This document shows positions 1 to 9,849 of a stretch of 64,000 nt of DNA, in pieces; the first letter of the stretch is position 1, and each line of letters starts with the position of its first letter. The notes under the pieces were generated by a model. It ran no database searches. It was given only the letters and a program-made list of their open reading frames with translations, and had not been told where the DNA came from. Origin of the DNA: Methylophaga nitratireducenticrescens (lineage in GTDB: Bacteria > Pseudomonadota > Gammaproteobacteria > Nitrosococcales > Methylophagaceae); NCBI RefSeq assembly GCF_000260985.4, contig NC_017857.3, positions 1,178,001 to 1,242,000 on the forward strand, in the 5' to 3' direction. A program made the translations under genes and the position numbers.

Positions 1-77
1 GGCGGTTGGCAACCTTGCTGCAGTTCGGCTAGTTTCTCAAAAGGATAAGGATGTAAAAGGGCCAGATCTGGATTCAT
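1..77 (-). CDS. dapC: Succinyldiaminopimelate transaminase, N-terminal fragment
   Basis: The first 25 codons of a gene that runs off the left edge. The peptide begins MNPDLALLHPYPFEKLAELQ, which matches the characteristic opening of gammaproteobacterial DapC, a PLP-dependent aminotransferase of the lysine and diaminopimelate pathway. The ATG lies at 77-75 and no stop interrupts the frame to the edge. It is divergent from the DMT exporter at 151, leaving about 70 bases for both promoters. The call rests only on this short N-terminus; the catalytic part is outside the window. Confidence 0.7.
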   Translation of the reverse strand, partial: MNPDLALLHPYPFEKLAELQQGCQP

Positions 78-150
78 TAATACATATCGCCGGATAACAA
101 AAATTCAGCCATTATAACGCTTCCAATGTCTGCCGTGTTATAAGCATCCT

Positions 151-1035
151 ATGCGCTATTTAAATCTTATTGAATCAAAGCTGGCCATCCTCAGTCTGTT
201 ATTTGCTGCCACTATGTGGGGCATTATCTGGTATCCCATGCGTCTGTTTGAACAAGCCGGGATGTCGGTGGTCTGGGTGACGTTGATCATGTACCTCACC
301 GCTGGCATCGCCAGTTTGCCGATTTTCATCAAAAACCGCTATCGATGGGAACATATTCCTGCCGATCTGCTTTGGCTGGCATTGGCGGCGGGTATGACCA
401 ATCTCGCCTTTTTAGTGGCGTTGAATGAAGGTCAGGTGATGCGGGTGATGTTGTTATTTTACTTATCACCTTTATGGTCGGTGATATTAGGTCGCTGGTG
501 GCTAGGTGAAAAGCTGTCTCTGGCCGCCATCATTATGTTTGTGCTGGCGATGGGGGGCACGGTCTTAATGTTATGGCGACCCGAAGTGGGATTTCCATGG
601 CCGCATGGTCTGGCGGATTGGCTGGCCTTGTTTGCCAGTCTGTGTTTTGCGGTGAACAATGTGTTGAGTCGAAAGCTGGCGGCAGTGCCTATGGCTTTAA
701 AAACCACCATCATTTTATGGGGAGTGGTTGCAGTATCAATAGTCGTTTTGTTATTACAGCAGGCTTCCTTACCCTCAGTGGATATATCTGTATGGTTAAG
801 TGCTGTTTTGGTGGGGGGCGGAATTATCATTGCCATGACGATGACAGTTCTATATGGCCTGGCCAGAATGCCGGTCTATCTGGCAGCTGTTATCATGTTG
901 TTTGAATTGATTGTTGCTGCAATTTCGTCAGCTTTACTCACTACAGAAATGATGTCCCTTCAGGAGTGGCTGGGCGGGACATTTATTTTTATTGCTGCAT
1001 TTGGAATTGCTCAGGTGGAAAAGGCCAATCGCTAA
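151..1035 (+). CDS. EamA/DMT-family membrane transporter
   Basis: A 294-residue, very hydrophobic protein with about ten membrane segments arranged as two EamA repeats, the architecture of drug/metabolite transporters that export amino acids, nucleosides or similar small molecules. The first repeat contains MWGIIWYPMRLFEQ and an NLAFLVALNEGQVMRVMLL stretch; the second begins near residue 150 with LFASLCFAVNNVLSRK. The length is normal for the family. The substrate cannot be read from the sequence. It stands alone, divergent from dapC, with a short gap to the next gene. Confidence 0.85.
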   Translation: MRYLNLIESKLAILSLLFAATMWGIIWYPMRLFEQAGMSVVWVTLIMYLTAGIASLPIFIKNRYRWEHIPADLLWLALAAGMTNLAFLVALNEGQVMRVMLLFYLSPLWSVILGRWWLGEKLSLAAIIMFVLAMGGTVLMLWRPEVGFPWPHGLADWLALFASLCFAVNNVLSRKLAAVPMALKTTIILWGVVAVSIVVLLLQQASLPSVDISVWLSAVLVGGGIIIAMTMTVLYGLARMPVYLAAVIMLFELIVAAISSALLTTEMMSLQEWLGGTFIFIAAFGIAQVEKANR

Positions 1036-1236
1036 TCCTGCGGCTAATTTATCATGCGTAAGTAATATTGATTCTAAGCTAAATATTGAGACTGTTTTAC
1101 GCACTATTGTGTTGGAAATGACTTATGTAGAATGGTTACAGCACCCTTTGCCAGGTTGAAACAAATGACTCTGCTCAGTGGTGACTCTAAAAGTGTTGCA
1201 GCCCCTTGGTTTTATTTTAATTTGCAGGAATTGTTT

Positions 1237-1623
1237 ATGATTAAGTCTATAGCGCATGCCAGTTTTCTGGTGGCTGATTTAGCTACGTCGCTGAAGTTTT
1301 ACTGTGATGTCTTGCAAATCCCATTAAATCCCAATCGTCCTAAATTTGCCTACGATGGTGCGTGGCTGGATTTGGATAACAAACAACAACTACATCTGAT
1401 GGTATTACCCAATCCTGATTCGACAAATGGGCGCCCGGAACATGGAGGGCGAGATCGTCATGTAGCATTGCTGGTCGAAAATCTGGAAGCACTTGCCGAA
1501 CGTCTGGAACAAGCAGGTGTTGAATTTTCACGCAGTAAATCTGGACGGGCTGCTTTTTTCTGCCGAGATCCGGATGGTAATGCGCTGGAATTTGCAGAAG
1601 ATTTTACGCCGCCAGTCAAATGA
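1237..1623 (+). CDS. VOC-family (glyoxalase/dioxygenase-like) protein
   Basis: A single vicinal-oxygen-chelate domain of 128 residues starting MIKSIAHASFLVADLATSLKF. The beta-alpha-beta-beta-beta modules are visible: an N-terminal HASFLVADL strand, HLMVLPNPD, DRHVALLVENLEALAERLEQ and the C-terminal FFCRDPDGNALEFAE. His8, His65 (in QLHLMV), His86 and Glu118 are plausible metal ligands. The frame is open from 1132, but the ATG at 1237 is preferred: it has an AGGA box at the right distance and begins where the domain begins. Such proteins range from lyases to resistance proteins, so the substrate is unknown. Confidence 0.8.
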   Translation: MIKSIAHASFLVADLATSLKFYCDVLQIPLNPNRPKFAYDGAWLDLDNKQQLHLMVLPNPDSTNGRPEHGGRDRHVALLVENLEALAERLEQAGVEFSRSKSGRAAFFCRDPDGNALEFAEDFTPPVK

Positions 1624-1628
1624 CTCAG

Positions 1629-1886
1629 GTACTTAAAAACAACAATCAACGGCTTAGCGACTTACTCACAATTTCTGTGGATAAGTCTGTGGTTAACATT
1701 GGTGAAAATCGCTAAGTCGTTAATCTGTAACAGTGCTGTTCAATTTGGTTAAAATTTAACCATTTTTAAAAGAGCATTAAAATCATGAGGTTAGTTAACA
1801 ATTTCGTAAATTCAACAACTTAGCATAAGGTGTTGTAACGACACTGTAACAATTTAGGAAAAAGTGAATAACTTAATGTCTTTGGT
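1629..1886. repeat. DnaA-box-bearing repeat, copy 1
   Basis: AT-rich, non-coding segment that recurs about 833 bases downstream. Its most conserved core (1651-1718) matches copy 2 at 67 of 68 positions. The core is bounded by an inverted repeat, CTTAGCGA and TCGCTAAG, and contains a perfect DnaA box (TGTGGATAA, 1676-1684), a one-mismatch box (TGTGGTTAA, 1688-1696) and a weaker inverted one (TTACTCACA). Further on comes a perfect 8+1+8 palindrome, TGGTTAAAATTTAACCA, at 1746-1762, then a conserved CACTGTAACAAT. No coding capacity is seen. What binds it is inference. Confidence 0.8.
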
Positions 1887-2458
1887 GGGAGTAAAATTCA
1901 AATATTGTGCCAAATGTTTGGATTTACTTGCCCTGATAAGTCAGTCACAACCTGAGGGGCTAAGGCTCTAAAACATCAGCATAATGTAAACATCCATTTT
2001 CAAACAGATCTCATTTCGTGTAAACGCTGCGTAATCGGGTATACCGTGGAAATTAGTCCCGGCCATTAAGTTGAAGCTGAAGTTGTTCGTTAATGGACGG
2101 GCCGTTATTGTTACCGCAGGATTTGGGCATTCTTCGCTGACATCATATGCCAGCGTATGCAGGTTCAGCGAGAGGATCAGCATGCAGAAGCTTTGCTGGT
2201 TGTTTGTTCTAAGTTGCTACAACACGGAACAAGTCATGTTCCAGACATTGCGTTTGCGTACGGTGCACAAAGAAGCATCAGCAGCGTGTGTACAGGGCAA
2301 GGGCGTTCCAGGCTATGGAGATTAAGCTTGTATGAACGTAAGCCTCAAGAGGTGTTCGACTTGGATGTATCTCACAAACTGCACTGTTCACACCTTGATT
2401 GGTACATTGCTTAGTCACCAGAAAGGCGGTGATGAAACATCAACAGATCCCGACAAGT
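1887..2458. other. Non-coding spacer between the two DnaA-box repeats
   Basis: About 570 bases, visibly less AT-rich in its middle (roughly 2020-2420) than the flanking repeat copies. Short open frames of 60-85 codons exist on both strands, but none has a convincing ribosome site, a recognisable domain or protein-like composition. No hairpin followed by a T-run and no transposase remnant was found. It may be unique DNA trapped between duplicated elements. Confidence 0.5.
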
Positions 2459-2717
2459 CAATTAGTTAAAAGTGATGATCAATGGCTTAGCGACTTACTC
2501 ACAATTTCTGTGGATAAGTCTGTGGTTAACATTGTTGAAAATCGCTAAGTCATTATTATTTAACAGGGCCACACCAAATGGTTAAAGTTTAACCATGTTT
2601 TAAATCTAATTAAAATCAATTACTTATAATTGTTTTGTGTGCATTCAATGACTTAGCGAAGTATGTTGTAAGAGCACTGTAACAATCCAACGGAAAGTGC
2701 ATAACTTACTTTGTTGG
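2459..2717. repeat. DnaA-box-bearing repeat, copy 2
   Basis: Second copy of the element at 1629, in the same orientation. The core at 2484-2551 carries the same inverted repeat, DnaA box TGTGGATAA at 2509-2517 and near-box TGTGGTTAA at 2521-2529. The palindrome TGGTTAAAGTTTAACCA at 2579-2595 is preserved with only its central base changed, and CACTGTAACAATC follows near 2675. Outside the core the copies diverge, so the core and palindrome look like the conserved functional parts. It ends just beyond the stop codon of ttcA. Confidence 0.8.
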
Positions 2718-2727
2718 AATTAAGAAA

Positions 2728-3594
2728 TTACACTCGAGCTAATGCAGGAATGATTTGCTCATCAAAGGCCGAATCTTCATGACCGGTTGGTTCAATGCGA
2801 AATTGCTCAAGTCCCTTAAAATCAAATAGTTGTTGATCAGCCAATTGTGATGGAGCAACATTCTGGATACTACGGAAGATGTTCTCGATACGGCCGGGAT
2901 GCTGTTTATCCCAATTTTGCAGCATTTCTTTAATCACTTGGCGTTGCAGATTATCTTGTGAGCCACATAAATTGCACGGGATAATGGGGAAGGCTTTAGC
3001 CTCGGCATAACGTGTAATATCCGACTCTTTAACATAACAAAGTGGCCGGATGACGATATTGGTCTTATCATCGCTCAACAGTTTGGGAGGCATTGCTTTG
3101 GTTTTGCCGCCATAGAACATATTCAAGAACAGCGTTTCAATAATGTCGTCACGGTGATGACCTAACGCGATTTTGGTGATGCCATGTTGTCGTGCATAAC
3201 CATACAAGGAACCCCGACGCAGTCTTGAACACATTGCGCAGGTCGTTTTATTTTCTGGAACAACTTCCTTGACGATGCTATAGGTATCTTTTTCGATAAT
3301 ATGAAATGGCACCCCGATTTTATTTAGATATTCTGGTAATACATGCTCCGGAAAGCCGGGTTGCTTTTGATCCAGATTGACGGCAATCAATTCAAAATTA
3401 ATGGGTGCGTGATCGCGTAAATTCAACAGAATATCGAGCAGGGTATAGCTGTCTTTGCCACCGGAAAGACATACCATAACCTTATCCCCATCCTGAATCA
3501 TATCGTAATCAGCAATCGCCTGTCCGACTTGGCGGCGTAAGCGTTTATGTAACTTATTGAATTCGTGTTGCTGCTTCAACTGATTGTCAAACAT
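2728..3594 (-). CDS. ttcA: tRNA 2-thiocytidine(32) synthetase TtcA
   Basis: Installs the 2-thio group on cytidine 32 of tRNA in an ATP- and Fe-S-dependent reaction in the cytoplasm. The 288-residue protein has the PP-loop SGGKDS at residues 44-49, the CAMC pair (Cys119, Cys122) and a CNLCG motif (Cys207, Cys210), all typical of TtcA; length is normal. Its ATG overlaps the TAA stop of moeA by one base (TAATG), so the two are translationally coupled although functionally unrelated. Confidence 0.96.
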   Translation of the reverse strand: MFDNQLKQQHEFNKLHKRLRRQVGQAIADYDMIQDGDKVMVCLSGGKDSYTLLDILLNLRDHAPINFELIAVNLDQKQPGFPEHVLPEYLNKIGVPFHIIEKDTYSIVKEVVPENKTTCAMCSRLRRGSLYGYARQHGITKIALGHHRDDIIETLFLNMFYGGKTKAMPPKLLSDDKTNIVIRPLCYVKESDITRYAEAKAFPIIPCNLCGSQDNLQRQVIKEMLQNWDKQHPGRIENIFRSIQNVAPSQLADQQLFDFKGLEQFRIEPTGHEDSAFDEQIIPALARV

Positions 3595-4859
3595 TAGATC
3601 AGACCTGCAAAGGGTTGTACGGTGACTGACTGGCCTGCCGCCACACCATCACAATCTTCATCCAGTAAAATAAAACAGTTGGCTTGACTCATTGAACGCA
3701 GAATACCGGAGCCCTGTTCGCCGGTCATCGTGACTTCCAACTGGTTGGCGTTATTATTGCGCAATAATCCTCGCTGAAACTCGAAGCGGCCTGGCCGTTT
3801 GCGAATGTTTTCAGCTGCAATCGCCTGCAGCACTATTGGGGGTTGATATAAAGCTCCCGCCAGCTTGTGTAATGCTGGTTGTACAAACTGATAAAACGTC
3901 ACCATCACCGAAACCGGATTACCGGGCAAACCGAAAAAATGAGCATCGGCGATTTTGCCATAGGCAAGCGGTCTGCCTGGTTTCATCGCTATTTTCCAGA
4001 AATGTATTTCACCGAGTTCTTCCAATAATTGCTTAATATAATCGGCTTCACCGACTGAAACGCCTCCTGAGGTAATAACCACATCTGCTTCTTTGGCGGC
4101 TTGCAGCAAAGCCTCACGTAAAGCCTCCGGATTGTCGGCGACCACGCCCATATCAATGATTTCAGCATCAAGGCGCGTCAGCATGGCATGCAACGTATAA
4201 CGATTACTATCATATATATCGCCAGGATTTAATGTTTCACCAAGCGAACGTAATTCATCACCGGTAGAAAAAAACGCCACACGAAGTCGACGGCGAACCT
4301 TTAATTCAGCAAATCCTAATGATGCCAGTAAGCCTAAATCGGCTGCGGTAATTTGGCGCCCTGCAGTAAGTACCACAGCCCCGGTCTCAATATCTTCGCC
4401 AGCGAGTCGGACATTTTCACCAACATGATGTTCGCCATGCAATGTGATGGTGTCTTCAATGGCTTCAGCCTGTTCCTGCATGATGACCGTATCACAGCCC
4501 ACAGGAATCATTGCCCCTGTCATGATTCTTACGCATTCACCACTGTTTACAGTTTTATCAAAAGGTTGGCCAGCAAACGCACTTCCAACGAGTTTTAATG
4601 TGATGGATTGAGATTGATGTTTTAAATCTTCTCCACGCAAAGCATAGCCATCCATGGCTGAATTTGCATGTGGTGGGACGGATAGTGGAGAAATTACATC
4701 TTCATGTAATATTTGTCCTAACGCATCACGCAATGCGACTTTGCGCCAGCAACGTATTGCAGTTATTTGTTGCAAAATCTGATATTTTGCTTCCTCCACC
4801 CTTAACGTTTTCACCGATTCTTTCGTTGCGCAACTTGTTTGGGGAGTAAAGTCAGTCAT
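3594..4859 (-). CDS. moeA: Molybdopterin molybdotransferase MoeA
   Basis: Inserts molybdate into adenylylated molybdopterin to form molybdenum cofactor. The 421-residue protein shows the family order: an N-terminal region with [14 protein letters not shown], the central [20 protein letters not shown], a [14 protein letters not shown] loop of the MoaB/Mog-like domain, [13 protein letters not shown], and a C-terminal domain IV. It overlaps the end of the MobA-MobB fusion by 8 bases and ttcA by one, so it is the middle gene of a three-gene operon that also makes the guanine-dinucleotide form of the cofactor. Confidence 0.96.
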   Translation of the reverse strand: MTDFTPQTSCATKESVKTLRVEEAKYQILQQITAIRCWRKVALRDALGQILHEDVISPLSVPPHANSAMDGYALRGEDLKHQSQSITLKLVGSAFAGQPFDKTVNSGECVRIMTGAMIPVGCDTVIMQEQAEAIEDTITLHGEHHVGENVRLAGEDIETGAVVLTAGRQITAADLGLLASLGFAELKVRRRLRVAFFSTGDELRSLGETLNPGDIYDSNRYTLHAMLTRLDAEIIDMGVVADNPEALREALLQAAKEADVVITSGGVSVGEADYIKQLLEELGEIHFWKIAMKPGRPLAYGKIADAHFFGLPGNPVSVMVTFYQFVQPALHKLAGALYQPPIVLQAIAAENIRKRPGRFEFQRGLLRNNNANQLEVTMTGEQGSGILRSMSQANCFILLDEDCDGVAAGQSVTVQPFAGLI

Positions 4860-5967
4860 GATGGTATTGCCTAATAAAGTTATTAATAAAGTCTAGGATG
4901 GAGTCCAAATCATTTAAATTCAATACGGGCATCTTAGGCTTGACCAATAGATCCGAGTCCGTGGCAATGGCAATGATATTGGGATCTTCTGGAAACAGCA
5001 GAGGTTTGCCAACGCTGGCACGATGTAACTCCAGTTTTGGTATTGATTCCTGTTTGAAACCTTCAACCAAAATCAAATCCAGCTCATGTAAATTAAGACG
5101 CGTTAAACAATCTGATAAAAGGGGTTCACTTTGTTCAACGTCACTGGTTTGCATCAGTGCCAATAAACGTCTAGACGCCACTATTACCTGATTTGCTCCG
5201 GCTTCACGAATTCGATAACTGTCTTTGCCAGGCTGATCAATATCAAATAAATGATGTGCATGTTTTATGACCGCCAGACGTAATCCCGCAGAGCGGAGTT
5301 TGGGAATCAATTGAGTGAGTAACGTTGTTTTACCGGTACCACTAAAAGCAGCGATCCCCAGTAATGGTACTGAAGATTGTAACGCTGGAAACCGCACATC
5401 TTCGGGGTGATTGAAGTTGGTGAAGCTATCTGATTGGTCTGAAAAATCCACTTCAACCATTGCCTGCTGAGCAAACCAGCGATCAATCTTTCTTTCTCCT
5501 GAAGCAAGATATTTTTGTAAATCCTCTGCCAGTTCACAGTCTAATAGTGCAAAGACTGGTTGAATACGTTTTCCATCAGTCGCCACAGCAACTTTATTGC
5601 CTGTTCTTAGCAATGTTTCCAGCATGCGCTGTCGTAGTTTTGGACTGGGGGCTGGACTGTCACAGGGAACGGTCAGAATATAATCGGTTGTTGCCGCTTG
5701 CATACCGGCCAACATTCCAGCCAATGGTCCTTGAAAACCGGAGAGTGAATCGCTGATGACAGAATAGCCAAATTGTTGATAGCGCTCTATATTACGATTG
5801 GCATTGATCAGCAACTTCTCAACCTGAGGTGCAATATGGTTAATGACGTGTGCGATAAGGGGCTGATGAACGAAGTTTATCAGACCTTTATCATTACCGC
5901 CCATGCGGCGAGCTTCGCCACCGGCGAGAATGACACCAGTCACGGTGGGGTAAGTAGATTTAGTCAT
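4852..5967 (-). CDS. mobA: MobA-MobB fusion, molybdenum cofactor guanylyltransferase plus GTP-binding adaptor
   Basis: One polypeptide of 371 residues joins two normally separate proteins. The first half is MobA: nucleotide motif GVILAGGEARRMGGNDKGL, then GPLAGMLAGM and VPCDSPAPS, which transfers GMP to molybdopterin. The second half, from about residue 205, is MobB: P-loop AAFSGTGKTTLL, VIKHAHH and the ILVEGFKQE motif. The frame continues upstream to a TTG at 6006, but the ATG at 5967 begins exactly at MTKSTYPTVTGVI and keeps clear of the divergent gene. It heads the mobAB-moeA-ttcA operon. Confidence 0.92.
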   Translation of the reverse strand: MTKSTYPTVTGVILAGGEARRMGGNDKGLINFVHQPLIAHVINHIAPQVEKLLINANRNIERYQQFGYSVISDSLSGFQGPLAGMLAGMQAATTDYILTVPCDSPAPSPKLRQRMLETLLRTGNKVAVATDGKRIQPVFALLDCELAEDLQKYLASGERKIDRWFAQQAMVEVDFSDQSDSFTNFNHPEDVRFPALQSSVPLLGIAAFSGTGKTTLLTQLIPKLRSAGLRLAVIKHAHHLFDIDQPGKDSYRIREAGANQVIVASRRLLALMQTSDVEQSEPLLSDCLTRLNLHELDLILVEGFKQESIPKLELHRASVGKPLLFPEDPNIIAIATDSDLLVKPKMPVLNLNDLDSILDFINNFIRQYHHD

Positions 5968-6005
5968 GTTGTTTGTAATTAACGCCTTTTTGTTGAGTAG
6001 ATACA

Positions 6006-6650
6006 ATGCATAAATTAACGATTTCTGTGCTTATTATACTGTGTATTCCACTTAGCGCATGGGCGAAGGATTTACAAATTCTAATCATGGGATTGTCTCG
6101 CGACCATGCCGTTGTGGAAATTAATCAGCAGCAACATTTTTTGACGGTTGGACAACGTACTCCGGAAGGGGTGACTTTAATCAGTGCAAATAGTCATCAG
6201 GCAGTATTGGATATTGCAGGGCAGCATCGTGTTTTTGAGTTAAACAATCGGGTTGGTGGTGTGTATTCTGCACCAGTTACGTTGCCGGTAGTAAGTATCT
6301 GGCCAACCAATGGCATGTATCTGGCCAGTGGTTCAGTCAATGGCTTTACAGTGGATTTCATGGTGGATACGGGCGCTTCGGTTATTGCGATTAACAGTGC
6401 AACGGCCAAACGTTTGGGGGTGGATTATCTTGAAGCAAATCAGATTGAAGTTCGAACAGCTTCCGGTGTAGAACAGGCTTATAGTATTCAACTTAATTCG
6501 GTTCAACTGGGGGATATTTCATTAAACAATGTTGCTGCTGTGGTAATTGATGGTCCAGAGCCTCACCGTGCGTTATTAGGAATGAGTTTTCTTAATGCCT
6601 TTGATATTGAGCGTAAAGGAGAACGACTGGATTTACGCCAGAAATTCTAA
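6006..6650 (+). CDS. Exported retropepsin-like aspartic protease (clan AA)
   Basis: 214 residues: a cleavable signal peptide (MHKLTISVLIILCIPLSAWA), a short N-terminal region with a YSAPVTLPVV link, and a single retropepsin-like domain whose catalytic motif is MVDTGASVIAI near residues 121-131. A hydrophobic VAAVVIDGPEPHRALLGMSFLN follows; it forms the second part of the fold. Such single-domain proteases act as dimers, here presumably in the periplasm. It matches the conserved proteobacterial family annotated as clan AA aspartic protease of the TIGR02281 type. Its substrate is unknown. It is divergent from mobAB and ends before a strong terminator. Confidence 0.85.
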   Translation: MHKLTISVLIILCIPLSAWAKDLQILIMGLSRDHAVVEINQQQHFLTVGQRTPEGVTLISANSHQAVLDIAGQHRVFELNNRVGGVYSAPVTLPVVSIWPTNGMYLASGSVNGFTVDFMVDTGASVIAINSATAKRLGVDYLEANQIEVRTASGVEQAYSIQLNSVQLGDISLNNVAAVVIDGPEPHRALLGMSFLNAFDIERKGERLDLRQKF

Positions 6651-6714
6651 GACTGCTGAGCAACTCGTATTGATGAAACAAGACAAAATGCTGTTGAAAA
6701 AACACACTCCAAAC

Positions 6715-6748
6715 TTAAAAACACCCGGTTAAAACCGGGCGTTTTTAA
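6715..6748. terminator. Bidirectional rho-independent terminator
   Basis: CCCGGTT and AACCGGG form a GC-rich stem with a 2-base loop, flanked by an A-run on the left and T-run on the right. It lies between the convergent protease gene and folE2 and can serve both. Confidence 0.85.
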
Positions 6749-6767
6749 GGGAGGTAATAGGATTAAA

Positions 6768-7577
6768 TCAATCAAAACCCTTTGTGATTAAAGCATAGGC
6801 TGAATGATTATGAATCGATTCAAAGTTTTCTGATTCAACCGTGTAAGCCTTGATGCGATCATCTGCATTCAGACGCGCAGCCACATCACGAACCATATCT
6901 TCGACAAATTTTGGATTATCATAAGCATGTTCGGTAACGTATTTTTCATCGGGACGCTTGAGTAATCCATAAATCTGACATGAAGCTTCATCTTCGACCA
7001 AGTCAATCAAATCTTCAATCCAGATAAAGCTGTCTGTTTTTACGGTTAATGTGACATGCGAACGCTGATTGTGCGCTCCGTAATCCGAAATGTTTTTTGA
7101 GCATGGACACAAACTGGTGACCGGAACAATGACTTTGACGGTCATGCTGGTTTTCTTGTTAACAATTTCACCAATAAAGCTGACTTGATAATCCATCAGG
7201 CTGCGAACTTTTGAAATGGGCGCTTCCTTATTTACGAAATAAGGAAAGTCCATTTCAATGTAACCGGATTCAGCATCCAGTCGTTCTGTCATTTCACCCA
7301 ACATGGTATGAAAAGATTTAACGGTAATCTCACGCTCATGCTGGTTGAGGATCTCAACAAAACGTGACATATGTGTGCCTTTAAACTGATGTGGCAGATT
7401 CACATACATATTGAAATTGGCCACTGTGTGTTGTTCGCCGGTGGTGCGATCACTGACCACAACTGGATGGCGAATATCTTTAATGCCCACTTTATCAATC
7501 GCAATGTGACGTTTATCTTTGATATTTTGAACGTCTTCGATTTCTGCTGCTGCTATTGGCTTATTTTGATCGGTCAT
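6768..7577 (-). CDS. folE2: GTP cyclohydrolase FolE2 (type IB)
   Basis: Converts GTP to 7,8-dihydroneopterin triphosphate, the entry to folate and to the queuosine precursor. The 269-residue protein has the COG1469 hallmark [20 protein letters not shown] around residues 152-171, whose cysteine is the metal ligand in this zinc-independent type, and a C-terminal [13 protein letters not shown] helix. It follows queD by 8 bases, so the pair supplies and uses the same intermediate. FolE2 is often used under zinc limitation, but no Zur site was recognised here. Confidence 0.95.
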   Translation of the reverse strand: MTDQNKPIAAAEIEDVQNIKDKRHIAIDKVGIKDIRHPVVVSDRTTGEQHTVANFNMYVNLPHQFKGTHMSRFVEILNQHEREITVKSFHTMLGEMTERLDAESGYIEMDFPYFVNKEAPISKVRSLMDYQVSFIGEIVNKKTSMTVKVIVPVTSLCPCSKNISDYGAHNQRSHVTLTVKTDSFIWIEDLIDLVEDEASCQIYGLLKRPDEKYVTEHAYDNPKFVEDMVRDVAARLNADDRIKAYTVESENFESIHNHSAYALITKGFD

Positions 7578-7585
7578 GATTCGGG

Positions 7586-7966
7586 TTAATCCTCACTATA
7601 TTTGACACAGGCACGGTCTGTTTCCCATACCGTGACACCAGAAACTCTGGCTGTGTCGGTGTTTAGCGTATCGCTAAGGTGCTGGTAAAAAAACTGGGCG
7701 ATATTTTCTGCCGTAGGATTAATCTCATCGAATGGGGGAATCTCATTCAAATAGCGATGATCCAATTTTTTGGCCAACTCACGAGTTGCTATTTTGATGG
7801 TTTTAAAATCCATAGCCATGCCATGCTGATTCAGCGTATTGGCCGTGACTTCGACTTCAAGTTTCCAGTTATGACCATGCATTCGGCGGCAATCCCCAGG
7901 GTAATCCCGCAGAGTATGTGCAGAGGCAAAATCAGCCAGAATTTTTAAGGAATAGGTGGGGTTCAT
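7586..7966 (-). CDS. queD: 6-carboxy-5,6,7,8-tetrahydropterin synthase QueD
   Basis: Converts dihydroneopterin triphosphate to 6-carboxytetrahydropterin on the way to preQ0 and queuosine. The 126-residue protein carries the zinc histidines in [11 protein letters not shown] and CRRMHGHNW, the catalytic cysteine of the GDCRRMHGH motif and the DHRYLN segment. It sits just upstream of folE2 and 47 bases downstream of dxs, so it may be read from the xseB-ispA-dxs transcript. Confidence 0.93.
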   Translation of the reverse strand: MNPTYSLKILADFASAHTLRDYPGDCRRMHGHNWKLEVEVTANTLNQHGMAMDFKTIKIATRELAKKLDHRYLNEIPPFDEINPTAENIAQFFYQHLSDTLNTDTARVSGVTVWETDRACVKYSED

Positions 7967-8013
7967 ATTGTTGACTATTATACTCAGGAATTAGTCTGTC
8001 GAACAGGTCATTA

Positions 8014-9849
8014 TCACGCAAAATAACGATTGATGGTATCGATAATACCACTTGCATCCAGACCACAGGCACTGAGCATTTGGCCATGATCTCCATGATC
8101 AATAAAATAATCAGGCAGCCCCATCATCTGTATATTTGCTGCTCTGCCTTGTTGCTGAAAATATTCATTTACAGCACTGCCGGCTCCGCCCATCACTGCA
8201 TTTTCTTCAATGGTAATAATAAGCTCATGATGGGCTGCAATTTCATCAAGAACCGCAGTATCTAACGGTTTAACAAAACGCATATTCACAACGGTTGCAT
8301 CAATTTGCTCAGCAGCGTCAAGCGCTGCATGTAATAAAGTGCCAAAGGCCAGAATGGCCGTTTTTTGGCCGGACCTGCAGATTTGTGCCTTACAGAGTGG
8401 CAAAGGATCCAGCTGTGGATCAATCGTCGTGCCGTTGCCACTACCACGAGGGTAACGTACTGCAGCAGGACCATTATGATGAAAACCTGTTGTCAGCATT
8501 TGCCGACATTCATTTTCATTACTGGGTGTCATAATCAGCATATTTGGAATACAACGCAGATAACTTAAGTCAAAACTTCCGGCATGCGTGGCCCCATCTG
8601 CTCCCACCAAACCAGCCCGATCAATCGCAAACAACACGGGTAGATTTTGCAGTGCCACATCATGGATCAATTGATCATATGCGCGTTGCAGAAATGTTGA
8701 GTAAATGGCAACGACCGGTTTTTTACCTTCACAGGCCATTCCAGCAGCCAGTGTTACTGCATGCTGTTCAGCGATGCCGACATCAAAATAACGTTCAGGA
8801 AACCGCTTAGCGAAGTCATTCAGGCCAGAGCCTTCACACATGGCGGGTGTAATGGCAATCAGATCTTCGGATGCCGTCCCCATATCGCATAGCCACTGAC
8901 TGAAAACCTGAGTAAACGTTGGGCCGGATTTTTTGCTATTGGCCGGACTGACACCGTGATATTTACATGGCTGCTGTTCCGCAGGCTTAAATCCTTTACC
9001 TTTTTTGGTGACAATGTGCAGAAATTGAGCGCCTTTGCTATTGCGTAAATTGTTCAAAGTGGTAATCAACGTATCCAGATCATGACCATCAATCGGACCA
9101 ATATAATTAAACCCCATCTCTTCAAATAGCGTGCCAGGTACCATCATGCCTTTGACATGTTCTTCTGTACGTCTGGCGAACTCCCAGGCTGGTGGGATTT
9201 TTTCAAGCATTTTTTTGCTGCTTTCACGGGCTGAACGATAGAAACGACCAGAAAGTAATCTGGCCAGATAATTGGCCATACCACCAACATTTTTGGAAAT
9301 CGACATTTCATTGTCATTAAGCACAACCAGCATGTCGGCATTCAGATCACCGGCATGAGCCAGTGCTTCGTATGCTTGGCCTGCAGTGAGGGCACCATCA
9401 CCGATAATAGCCACTGAACGATTTGATGACCCCGTGGCCCGAGCAGCTATTGCCATGCCTAAAGCCGCACTGATTGACGTACTGGAATGACCAACACCAA
9501 AGCTGTCATAGTTACTTTCACTACGTTTGGGAAAACCGGAAAGGCCACCGGGCTGACGCATAGTATGCAGCTGGTCACGACGCCCTGTTAGAATTTTATG
9601 CGTATAACTTTGATGACCGACATCCCATACCAGTCGATCTTCTGGTGTATTGTAGACATAATGCAAAGCCAGAGTGAGTTCAACGACTCCCAGATTTGAA
9701 GAAATATGCCCTCCGGTCTGCTGGATCTGATCGACAATAAGCTCGCGAATCTCGATCGCCAACTGTTCCAATTGTTTACGATCCAGTTTTCGTAACTGGG
9801 CAGGAGAGTCGATTTGTGAAAGTAGACTTGTCATGGTATTCAGCGTCAT
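8014..9849 (-). CDS. dxs: 1-deoxy-D-xylulose-5-phosphate synthase Dxs
   Basis: Thiamine-diphosphate enzyme that joins pyruvate and glyceraldehyde 3-phosphate in the first step of the MEP isoprenoid pathway. 611 residues from the chosen start. Visible features: [13 protein letters not shown], the ThDP-binding [14 protein letters not shown] with NDNEMSIS, and the transketolase domain with [17 protein letters not shown] and [15 protein letters not shown]. The frame extends to 9900, but the ATG at 9849 overlaps the ispA stop (TAATG) and starts at the family position; a second ATG five codons on is also possible. It is the third gene of xseB-ispA-dxs. Confidence 0.96.
   Translation of the reverse strand: MTLNTMTSLLSQIDSPAQLRKLDRKQLEQLAIEIRELIVDQIQQTGGHISSNLGVVELTLALHYVYNTPEDRLVWDVGHQSYTHKILTGRRDQLHTMRQPGGLSGFPKRSESNYDSFGVGHSSTSISAALGMAIAARATGSSNRSVAIIGDGALTAGQAYEALAHAGDLNADMLVVLNDNEMSISKNVGGMANYLARLLSGRFYRSARESSKKMLEKIPPAWEFARRTEEHVKGMMVPGTLFEEMGFNYIGPIDGHDLDTLITTLNNLRNSKGAQFLHIVTKKGKGFKPAEQQPCKYHGVSPANSKKSGPTFTQVFSQWLCDMGTASEDLIAITPAMCEGSGLNDFAKRFPERYFDVGIAEQHAVTLAAGMACEGKKPVVAIYSTFLQRAYDQLIHDVALQNLPVLFAIDRAGLVGADGATHAGSFDLSYLRCIPNMLIMTPSNENECRQMLTTGFHHNGPAAVRYPRGSGNGTTIDPQLDPLPLCKAQICRSGQKTAILAFGTLLHAALDAAEQIDATVVNMRFVKPLDTAVLDEIAAHHELIITIEENAVMGGAGSAVNEYFQQQGRAANIQMMGLPDYFIDHGDHGQMLSACGLDASGIIDTINRYFA

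Noticed and set aside
1132-1236. Longer VOC protein starting at 1132
   Set aside because: The extra 35 residues show no similarity to VOC starts, and the ATG at 1237 has the ribosome site and the domain start.
2071-2414. Two overlapping plus-strand frames of 84-85 codons between the DnaA-box repeats
   Set aside because: No ribosome site fits, composition is not protein-like, and no domain is visible. Both frames lie in a segment bounded by non-coding repeats.
1676-2529. Calling the DnaA-box region the chromosomal origin
   Set aside because: There are too few strong boxes, no clear 13-mer unwinding repeats and no dnaA, gidA or rpmH nearby. GC-skew of the whole genome would be needed.
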